Source of the DNA: Chthoniobacter flavus
GTDB taxonomy: Bacteria; Verrucomicrobiota; Verrucomicrobiia; Chthoniobacterales; DYNR01
Assembly (NCBI GenBank): GCA_020720945.1
Contig: DYNR01000117.1
Span: 1 to 7,510 of the forward strand
Length of the DNA stretch: 7,510 bases
Direction: 5' to 3'
Below the pieces are notes generated by a model that made no database searches, had not been told where the DNA came from, and saw nothing but the letters and a program-made list of their open reading frames with translations. Positions 1 to 5,822 of this stretch are shown here, piece by piece (position 1 is the stretch's first letter; every line of letters begins with the position of its first letter). The position numbers were made by a program, and so were the translations under genes.

Positions 1-215
1 CAGCCCAATTGATTGCAGAGATTCACAGCAGTTATCTCACTGATTCAGGTTTGATAAAAAGGGAGGGTAAGCTTCCAAAATCGCGTAAACTGATTTTGGA
101 GAAAACGGCCAACATTTCTCATAACTCATTGATTATCAACGATAAAAAAATAACCACGAAACTTTTTCTACCCCTCTACGCTTACCGGTCACTCGCCACG
201 GCACAAAAACAGCCC
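1..215. other. AT-rich stretch downstream of the gene cluster, no supported gene
   Basis: This is the non-coding tail after the last gene of the minus-strand cluster. By direct count, positions 1-120 have about 42% G+C with G and C nearly equal (26 G, 24 C). The genes to the right instead show a strong excess of C on the plus strand. The stretch holds a perfect inverted repeat around 74-100, a small dyad (TTGAT-T-ATCAA, 128-138) and a run of seven A at 144-150. An unrecognised plus-strand frame is open from the left edge to 314, but it runs antisense into the end of the CobK-ThrH gene and resembles nothing I know. I see no convincing promoter or RNA gene. Confidence 0.6.
74..100 (-). terminator. 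Inverted repeat, possible weak transcription terminator
   Basis: The arms TCCAAAATC (74-82) and GATTTTGGA (92-100) are exact reverse complements, 9 bp, separated by a 9-nt loop. Read on the minus strand, the hairpin lies about 115 nt past the stop of the last gene. A pyrimidine-rich stretch follows, with a run of five T about 13 nt after the stem. The stem is AT-rich and the T-run is not immediately adjacent, so this is a poor match to a classical intrinsic terminator. It could equally be an operator-like dyad or chance. It is the only strong hairpin I found downstream of the cluster. Confidence 0.3.
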
Positions 216-1568
216 TTATTTCCGGACGCTTCCCGAAATGGAGGCAAGAAGTTCCTCATACAATTGCAAAACGGGAAAACCACTGCAAAGAAGACCTGCG
301 GAAGGACGAAATAAAAATGCCCGGTCCGCCGCTTCTAACATCGGCAAATCATTGAAAGAATCTCCCGCCGCCCAGACAGTTTTGCCCCTCTTCCGCAACG
401 ACTCAACCACCCCGCGCTTCCCTCCAAAAGAAAATTCGACCCCTTCAAAAAAACCATCCCCTCCCACTCGAAGCCGATTGCAAAAAACCGGAAACCCTCC
501 CAACTTAGGCAAAAGCGAAAACAAAAACTCCTGAAAAGAATCGGTCGCGATCACGATGTCGGCACTCCTCTCTGCCTCGGCAAGAAAATCTGCCGCGCCC
601 GCAAGCGGTTCCATCCCTTCAATAACCGAACGCAGCACTTCCAACGAAATTCCGTTTTCTCGGCAAATCCCGATCCGCCGCCGCATGAGTTCCCCATAAT
701 CGGCCTCTTCGCGCGTGGTCAACGCAAGCGCGGATACACGGGTTTTTTCCGCAACTTCTACCCAAATCTCCGGCACTAACACGCTCTCCAAATCGAGCAC
801 CAAACTGGGCCTTCCCGCCTGCGAACGGTCCAACGCATCCAAAAGCGCATCGACGGAATGGTGCCCTTCCGGGTTGTCTTCGGGTCTCGAAATCAAAACA
901 ACCCGACAGTTTTCTCGCTTCGCCGCCTCGATTTTTTCTGCGACTCCCCCCGCCACCCCGCTGTCTTTTGTCACCAAAACTCCCGCCGCACACTCGCGCA
1001 AAAGCCCGCAATTTTCGCTCAAAGAAAACGGTCCTCGCTTGGCGATGATTTGCTCTGGCAACAACCCCGCCGCCGCACAAGCAGCCAAAGAACGCCCGTC
1101 GTCCAACACTCGGGCATAAAGCGGCACCCCCGTCCGCCGCGCCTCGTCCGCATACGGAAGCAAATTGTTCGAACCCGTCGTCAGAAGCACGGGCTCTCCA
1201 AAAGAAAAGGCTTTTTTCGCCGCATCCTCATGCCCTTCCACCCGAATACAAAAAGAAAAATCCCCCCCGCTCTCCCGATCGAAACGGAAATACGGAATGC
1301 CGGATTCTTTTGCCGCCGCCGCCGCCGTCTGGTGCAATGCGGACGCAAAAGGATGCGCCGCATCCACGATGGCACGGATGCTCCACCGATCGATCAACTC
1401 GCAAATCGCGGCTTGATCCATTCTTCCAAAACGCCGCAAAACCCCGAAACGACTCCCTACCGCAAGGGGAATTTCCGTAGCGGTGGAAACCAAAACCCGA
1501 TACCCTCCGCCGTCCAACGCATCCGCAATCGTCTCCGTCTCCCCCGTCCCTCCAAACAAAAGTATCAT
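216..1568 (-). CDS. cobK: Precorrin-6A reductase (CobK/CbiJ) fused to a ThrH-like HAD phosphatase/phosphotransferase
   Basis: A 450-residue two-domain protein. Residues 1-248 match CobK/CbiJ, which uses NAD(P)H to reduce a double bond of (cobalt-)precorrin-6A during corrin ring synthesis. Visible family motifs are the N-terminal LFGGTGET (4-11), DAAHPFA (69-75), TTGSNNL (130-136), KRGPFS (177-182), TKDSGVAGG (200-208) and LISRP (225-229). Residues 255-450 match ThrH, the HAD enzyme known as phosphoserine phosphatase/phosphoserine:homoserine phosphotransferase. Seen there: motif I DLESVLVPE with nucleophile D259, motif II around T342 in ATDSF, motif III K384, and motif IV AGDSFND with D403 and D407. 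Each half is close to the length of the free-standing enzyme (about 250 and 205 residues), and the frame is uninterrupted, so this looks like a true fusion. The frame stays open upstream to 1832, but that part overlaps the preceding gene and is not CobK-like. I chose the ATG at 1568 because the Rossmann strand MILLFGGTGE starts there. The aerobic or anaerobic pathway cannot be told apart from sequence alone. Confidence 0.88.
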   Translation of the reverse strand: MILLFGGTGETETIADALDGGGYRVLVSTATEIPLAVGSRFGVLRRFGRMDQAAICELIDRWSIRAIVDAAHPFASALHQTAAAAAKESGIPYFRFDRESGGDFSFCIRVEGHEDAAKKAFSFGEPVLLTTGSNNLLPYADEARRTGVPLYARVLDDGRSLAACAAAGLLPEQIIAKRGPFSLSENCGLLRECAAGVLVTKDSGVAGGVAEKIEAAKRENCRVVLISRPEDNPEGHHSVDALLDALDRSQAGRPSLVLDLESVLVPEIWVEVAEKTRVSALALTTREEADYGELMRRRIGICRENGISLEVLRSVIEGMEPLAGAADFLAEAERSADIVIATDSFQEFLFSLLPKLGGFPVFCNRLRVGGDGFFEGVEFSFGGKRGVVESLRKRGKTVWAAGDSFNDLPMLEAADRAFLFRPSAGLLCSGFPVLQLYEELLASISGSVRK

Positions 1569-1595
1569 CGCGAAAAAAAACGAAACGGAAAAAAA

Positions 1596-1610
1596 CAGGA
1601 GCCTCCCCCT
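1596..1610 (-). promoter_or_regulatory. Shine-Dalgarno-like site and possible CTG start ahead of the CobK-ThrH gene
   Basis: AGGGGGAGG lies at 1602-1610 on the minus strand, just after the previous gene's stop (1612-1614). It is over 30 nt from the ATG at 1568, too far to serve it directly, and the stretch between is very T-rich. An in-frame CTG at 1598-1596 sits 3 nt after the AGG, or 6 nt after AGGGG. Starting there would add ten residues rich in Phe ahead of MILLFGG. The ATG is favoured by family alignment. A U-rich leader can support initiation without a Shine-Dalgarno site, so the role of this site is open. Confidence 0.3.
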
Positions 1611-1611
1611 C

Positions 1612-2760
1612 TCATTTTCCCTCGGACAAACGGGAGAGAAACAACGACAAATCCTGCACGCTCCCAGGAACAGCAACAAAAAGACAAAGTTTTCCTCTCT
1701 GCTGGATCGCGACCGCATCGCTCCCGCATTGGAGCATCTGCCAAGCATTTTCGGGGCGGACGGACACGCCCAACCGGTCTCCGTCAAAAAACGAAACGAA
1801 CATTTTTTCTTCTGGCAAAAGCACGGTCGCAACGGGCACTCCCTCTACCGGAAAAACTCGCACCGCCACGGTTTTCAATTTTTCCATGCCAACAGGAAAC
1901 CAAATACCCTCGATCCCTTTCAGCGCAAACCAGTCATCCATTTCCCCAAAATCGCTTTCCACCGGTTCATACTCCGCCGCCGATGCCACTTTGTTGCTCT
2001 CCAAAATCCTGACAACCTCTCTCTTCCCATCAATGCCCGCCCCTCCTCCGAAAAACAGCCAAACCAGCAACCCGACCAACAAAAAGGCTCCCGCGATAAG
2101 CCCCCAAACTCCCGGATCGCGAAGCGATAACCCCGAAACCGTCCCGCTCTGCTCGGCCTGAACCAGCAACGCCACCTGCTTTTCTCGATCCTCTTCGCTA
2201 AGAACAAAACCCGCGAGCGCCCCCTTGCACTCGACATCTATTTCTCGCTGCAGCGCAACCTCTTCCCGGAGTGCCTCTTGCACAACCTTTTCGCCTCCCT
2301 CCCCCCCACGAAAAAATGACACTTCGAGCGGCAACAACTTTGCGGGTTCTTTCCTCCCCCGCACTTTGAACGCGTCGCTTCTCGCCAGTTTTTGCCGGAC
2401 ACGAAACAGGATTTTTCCAAGCTCCCCGGAAGAAATACCCAGAACCCGCACGATGTCTTCGGCTTCGAGTTCCGTCGCGTAATAAAGTGCGGCAACCGAG
2501 CGCTCCCCGACCGCCAAAGCCTGCAATGCCACCACGACAGCCCCTTCTCCTCCTTCCACTTTCTTCGGCGCTCCCCGACAAATTTTCCCAAACAAAAACC
2601 GCGCCGCCCGCTCCGGCTCTCCGGCTTCCGGTTTCCCCGCCAATCCCTTCAATGCCGCAACGACCGATGCCAAGGCTTCCTCTCTCCGCCCGTAAAGCAA
2701 CAAGGCGCAACGGTATAATTCCGCAACCATCTCGCCGTCTCTGTCGTGTTCGTCCGCCAT
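1612..2760 (-). CDS. Membrane-anchored ECF-sigma-like protein with extracytoplasmic domain (function unknown)
   Basis: A 382-residue protein I cannot name. Residues 13-63 follow the pattern of ECF sigma region 2 (ELYRCALLLYGRREEA, then RAARFLFGKICR). The acidic DLVQETF-type helix expected after GRREEA reads ALASVVAAL, so this part looks degenerate. Residues 78-126 fit sigma region 4: ALAVGERSVAALYYATELEA, then the helix-turn-helix EDIVRVLGISSGELGKILFRVRQKL. A charged stretch follows (130-215), then one strong membrane span (about 217-238, LIAGAFLLVGLLVWLFF). Residues 247-382 form an Asp/Glu-containing, probably extracytoplasmic domain. Its pattern (VEGVPVATVLL, FVSFFDGD, AVAIQQRGKLCLFVAV, then a final helix) recalls the C-terminal domains of membrane anti-sigma factors. 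I infer a DNA-binding-like part inside the cell tethered to an outside sensor part. It begins 33 nt after ruvB, preceded only by a weak purine-rich AGAGCGAGAG, and is probably co-transcribed. The sigma-like region 4 call is fairly sure; the anti-sigma resemblance is tentative. Confidence 0.75.
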   Translation of the reverse strand: MADEHDRDGEMVAELYRCALLLYGRREEALASVVAALKGLAGKPEAGEPERAARFLFGKICRGAPKKVEGGEGAVVVALQALAVGERSVAALYYATELEAEDIVRVLGISSGELGKILFRVRQKLARSDAFKVRGRKEPAKLLPLEVSFFRGGEGGEKVVQEALREEVALQREIDVECKGALAGFVLSEEDREKQVALLVQAEQSGTVSGLSLRDPGVWGLIAGAFLLVGLLVWLFFGGGAGIDGKREVVRILESNKVASAAEYEPVESDFGEMDDWFALKGIEGIWFPVGMEKLKTVAVRVFPVEGVPVATVLLPEEKMFVSFFDGDRLGVSVRPENAWQMLQCGSDAVAIQQRGKLCLFVAVPGSVQDLSLFLSRLSEGK

Positions 2761-2793
2761 CTCTCGCTCTTATTGCCAATTTTTCACGAAGAA

Positions 2794-3843
2794 TCAAGCT
2801 CCCCCTGCACCTTCAAACAAATCTCTCTGCTGCCTCATCGGTGGCGGCAACCCGATTTTTTCGTAGGCCCGCTTCATGGCAACCCTGCCTTGCGCGGTCC
2901 TCGCGATATACCCCTGCATGATCAAATAAGGCTCATGAACTTCTTCCAGCGTCCCAGATTCTTCCCCGACTGCCACGGCTAAAGAATTGACCCCCACCGG
3001 CCCCCCGTTGAATTTGTTAATCAAACAATCCAAAATCCGCTTGTCCATCTCGTCGAACCCATCGGCATCAATTTCCAAAATCTCCAACGCCTTGACCGCC
3101 GTCTCTTTGGTAATCAACCCGTCGGCCCGCACCTGCGCGTAATCTCTGGCCCAGCGCAAAAGGTTGTTCGCGATTCGTGGCGTGCCGCGAGACCGCCGCG
3201 CGATTTCCAAGGCCCCCTCCGAATCGCACCCGACCCCGAGCAACCCCGCACTCCGCTCGACAATCCCACGCAACTGCTCGGCATCGTAATAATCCAACCG
3301 GCAATTCATCCCAAAACGGGAACGCAAGGGCGAACTGATCATCCCGGACCGCGTCGTCGCACCAACCAGCGTGAACTTCGCTAAATTCAAACGGACGCTC
3401 CGTGCGCTGGGCCCTTGATCAATTAGAATATCCAGCTTGAAATCCTCCATCGCCGGATAAAGATACTCTTCGATGGCGGGCTGCAACCGGTGGATTTCAT
3501 CGATGAACAAAATCCCCCCCCTCTGCATATTCGTCAACAACCCCGCCAGATCCCCCGCCTTCTCGATCATCGGTCCACTGGTGCTTTTGACCTCTGTTCC
3601 CATCGCATTCCCCAAAATATACGCGAGCGTGGTTTTCCCCAACCCCGGAGGCCCGGAAAGCAAAATATGCTGCAAAACATCCCCTCGCATCTTCGCCGCC
3701 TCGACCATCAACTGCAACCGCTCGACCGTTTTTTCCTGCCCTTGAAACTCTTCAAAAAGCGGGGGACGCAAAGGTGCCTCAAAATCTGCGTCCGCCACTT
3801 CGCCGCTCTCCCCGACCCGAAAAACTTTGCTCTCGTGCGCCAT
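2794..3843 (-). CDS. ruvB: Holliday junction branch migration DNA helicase RuvB
   Basis: A 349-residue AAA+ ATPase, the usual RuvB length. With RuvA it forms the hexameric ring motor that drives branch migration of Holliday junctions in recombination repair, before cleavage by RuvC. Visible motifs in order: N-terminal RPPLFEEFQGQE (27-37), Walker A GPPGLGKT (64-71), Walker B LFIDEIH (112-118), sensor 1 GATTR (161-165), the arginine-finger segment SPLRSRFG (171-178), sensor 2 RGTPRIANNLLRW (219-231), and a C-terminal winged helix with GPVGVNSLAVAVGE and YLIMQGYIARTAQGR (281-320). The ATG at 3843 lies 5 nt after the trpC stop. A good Shine-Dalgarno, GGAGGA at 3858-3863, sits inside the last trpC codons 14 nt from the start, which suggests translational coupling. 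No ruvA or ruvC is in the window. All catalytic motifs are intact and the identification is secure. Confidence 0.98.
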   Translation of the reverse strand: MAHESKVFRVGESGEVADADFEAPLRPPLFEEFQGQEKTVERLQLMVEAAKMRGDVLQHILLSGPPGLGKTTLAYILGNAMGTEVKSTSGPMIEKAGDLAGLLTNMQRGGILFIDEIHRLQPAIEEYLYPAMEDFKLDILIDQGPSARSVRLNLAKFTLVGATTRSGMISSPLRSRFGMNCRLDYYDAEQLRGIVERSAGLLGVGCDSEGALEIARRSRGTPRIANNLLRWARDYAQVRADGLITKETAVKALEILEIDADGFDEMDKRILDCLINKFNGGPVGVNSLAVAVGEESGTLEEVHEPYLIMQGYIARTAQGRVAMKRAYEKIGLPPPMRQQRDLFEGAGGA

Positions 3844-3848
3844 GTTCT

Positions 3849-4679
3849 TCAGCTTTCTCCTCCGCCGATGGCTTTCTCAAAATCCATCAAATGCGCCCGC
3901 ACTCCCCGCTCGTCCCGCAAAAGCGAAGTCCCAACCAAAACCGCGTCAAACACCCCCGCCAACCCCGTCACCGTTTCTGCCGACACCCCGCTCTCCGCAA
4001 CTTTTACACACCCGGCAGGCAACTTCTCGGCCAACCCAAAAACCCCTAAATCCACGCTGAAATCTTTCGAGGAATACCCCCCCGCCCCCGCAAAACCTTT
4101 CCCTTCGGAACGAAACTTGCGGCTGTTGATCCCCACGACTTCTGCCCCTTTCGGCAAAAGCCCGATCTCTTCTTCTTCGTGGACTTCAAACAGCACCGCC
4201 ATCCCCAACCCCTGCGCCACAGCGTGAAAATCCCGCAGCTTTTGCTCGTCTAACACATTGGCCATCAACAAAATCGCATCCGCACCAAACGCCCTAGCCT
4301 CATAGATTTGGTATTCGCAAACAATGAAATCTTTCCGCAAAACGGGCTTGCTCACCCGCCCCCGCACCCCCGCCAATTTCTCGATGCTCCCGCCAAAATG
4401 CTTTTCGTTGGTCAGCACGGACAACGCGGCAACCACCCCGCTCTCCTCGTAAGCCAAGGCTGCGTCTCCGACATTTTTTACAAGCATCGCACCGACGCTC
4501 GGCGAACGCTCCTTGATCTCGGCAATCAACCGCAACGCCCCTCCTCGCAACCCCGCAACAAACGGACGAACGGGCGGCGCATCCGCAATCATCGCCCGCA
4601 GCTCCCCCTCCGACCGCTCCCTCTGCGCTTCCCGAGTCTCCTCCCAAACATCCAAAAGAATGGATTCTAAAATCGTCAT
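3849..4679 (-). CDS. trpC: Indole-3-glycerol-phosphate synthase TrpC
   Basis: A 276-residue TIM-barrel enzyme of tryptophan synthesis that decarboxylates and closes the ring of 1-(2-carboxyphenylamino)-1-deoxyribulose 5-phosphate to give indole-3-glycerol phosphate. Seen: the extra N-terminal helix typical of the family (residues 2-25), LIAEIKERSPS (51-61) with catalytic Glu54 and Lys56, VLRKDFIV (113-120) with the general-acid Lys116, LFEVHEEEE with Glu165, GINSRKF with Asn185, and VAESGVS with Glu229 and Ser230. A phosphate-binding VLVGTSLLR follows near the C-terminus (248-255). The ATG at 4679 follows the permease stop by 13 nt, with AGGGG at 4687-4691 as ribosome site. It is single-domain, not fused to TrpF. 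No other trp gene is present, so tryptophan genes appear scattered or the rest lie elsewhere. Confidence 0.97.
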   Translation of the reverse strand: MTILESILLDVWEETREAQRERSEGELRAMIADAPPVRPFVAGLRGGALRLIAEIKERSPSVGAMLVKNVGDAALAYEESGVVAALSVLTNEKHFGGSIEKLAGVRGRVSKPVLRKDFIVCEYQIYEARAFGADAILLMANVLDEQKLRDFHAVAQGLGMAVLFEVHEEEEIGLLPKGAEVVGINSRKFRSEGKGFAGAGGYSSKDFSVDLGVFGLAEKLPAGCVKVAESGVSAETVTGLAGVFDAVLVGTSLLRDERGVRAHLMDFEKAIGGGES

Positions 4680-4692
4680 CGCTCCGCCCCTT

Positions 4693-5808
4693 TTACTGCT
4701 TGCTCAACCGATAAAACAACCACGACCCCAACCCCATGAAAAGAACATTGGGAACCCAAATCAAAAACTGCGGGAAAAACCGGGCATCCGACCCAAAGGT
4801 CTCGGCCATGATGATGAAGAAAAAATAAGTGAACGCGATGGAAAGGCTCAACGCAAACCCGACGGATGTCTCCCTCCGGTGCGTCGTAATTCCAAGCGGA
4901 ATAGCAATGAGGGCGAACGCCAAACACGCAAACGAAGTCGAAAACCTCCTGCCGATTTCGACCTGCGTCCGCAACACTTCCGCCGCCGTCAACTTGGCAT
5001 CCCCCAAACGCGCAAACAAATCGGACACCACATACGCGCTGATGCGTTTGCCTTTGGTGTGCTCGGCGTAAAGCGAGTCCAAACTGATCGGAAACACCCC
5101 TTCTTTCATTACAATCCCCCGCTGCATTTTACTGAGGTCGTAAGGCGCGTCTTTGTTCCTTTGCTCGAAATTCGCATCGTAAAGACGCAACAGCAACCTC
5201 TGGTTCGGCTCATCGAAAGAGAGCTCCCCTTCCCGCGCCTGGATAACCCGCTGCGGGTGATAATTCGCGTCGATCTCGAAAAGAAAAATGTTTTTCAACC
5301 GGTCGTCGGCATCTTTGGTCCCGATGTAAATCCTGCGGTCGGGGAAGTCGTTGATGATTTCATCGGTCGCGAAGAGCGAGGTCGGACGACTCGTTGCCAT
5401 GTGAAAAATCGCCTTGCCCATTTCCTGCTCGGCCCGTGGCGCGATCTCGGTGTTAATGACCAAACAAATCCCGGAAAGCACCCCCGCCAATATGAAAACG
5501 GGAACCGCCACCCTCGGGACACTCACGCCGTTGGACCGCAACGCGATCAGTTCGTTGTCCGCCGACATCCTCCCAAACACCAGCAACAACGCAGTCAAAA
5601 AACCCCACGGAATCGTGAAGGTCAGCGAAAAGGGCAACACGAACAACATGAACGCCAAAACGCTTTCCAACGGCACATCGCGGTTGATTAACAAATCCAA
5701 CAGCTCTTTGAAAATGTTCCCTAAAACTAAAACGAGGCTCAAAACGACCACGCCAAACAGCGTGGAAAAAAATACCCCGAACCCTATGTAACGATCGATA
5801 ATTTTCAT
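4693..5808 (-). CDS. LptF/LptG (YjgP/YjgQ) family lipopolysaccharide export permease
   Basis: A 371-residue inner-membrane protein of the YjgP/YjgQ family. LptF and LptG form the transmembrane part of the LptB2FG ABC transporter that extracts lipopolysaccharide from the inner membrane and passes it to LptC and the Lpt bridge. The family layout is clear: an N-terminal MKIIDRYIGF amphipathic start; three spans at about 11-31, 50-78 and 99-120; a periplasmic beta-jellyroll domain (about 125-285); and three further spans at about 291-309, 315-336 and 345-366. The hallmark cytoplasmic segment FGRMSADNELIALRSNGVS lies at 78-96, where the ATPase partner couples. The start and overall look lean to LptG, but I cannot separate LptF from LptG safely, so no symbol is given. 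The AGGCGG ribosome site (5819-5824) overlaps the stop of the upstream gene, suggesting coupling. No partner permease or lptB is in the window. Confidence 0.94.
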   Translation of the reverse strand: MKIIDRYIGFGVFFSTLFGVVVLSLVLVLGNIFKELLDLLINRDVPLESVLAFMLFVLPFSLTFTIPWGFLTALLLVFGRMSADNELIALRSNGVSVPRVAVPVFILAGVLSGICLVINTEIAPRAEQEMGKAIFHMATSRPTSLFATDEIINDFPDRRIYIGTKDADDRLKNIFLFEIDANYHPQRVIQAREGELSFDEPNQRLLLRLYDANFEQRNKDAPYDLSKMQRGIVMKEGVFPISLDSLYAEHTKGKRISAYVVSDLFARLGDAKLTAAEVLRTQVEIGRRFSTSFACLAFALIAIPLGITTHRRETSVGFALSLSIAFTYFFFIIMAETFGSDARFFPQFLIWVPNVLFMGLGSWLFYRLSKQ

Positions 5809-5822
5809 GTGTTTACTGCCGC

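Noticed and set aside
42..51. GATTCAGGTT shared, inverted, with 7437-7446
   Set aside because: A 10-base inverted match within 7.5 kb is expected many times by chance, so it is not evidence of a repeat pair.
1..215. Candidate sigma-70 promoters in the left AT-rich stretch
   Set aside because: The -35/-10 pairs I tried had poor matches or wrong spacing, and none had a recognisable gene to serve within the window.
9..314. Plus-strand open frame of 101 codons starting with TTG
   Set aside because: It has no recognisable family, overlaps the 3' end of the CobK-ThrH gene antisense by about 100 nt, and has no visible ribosome site. Its left part could at most be the tail of a gene from outside the window.
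1569..1832. N-terminal extension of 88 residues on the CobK-ThrH frame
   Set aside because: It overlaps the 3' end of the sigma-like gene by over 200 nt, is not CobK-like, and the Rossmann start MILLFGGTGE marks the normal beginning.
858..2012. Plus-strand open frame of 384 codons
   Set aside because: It is antisense to two well-supported genes and its product is low-complexity, rich in Arg, Pro and Lys. This is expected as the shadow of a purine-rich coding strand.
4513..5691. Plus-strand open frame of 392 codons
   Set aside because: It lies antisense to the LptF/LptG permease and trpC, is rich in Arg, Gln and Pro, and has no family motif. It is a shadow frame.
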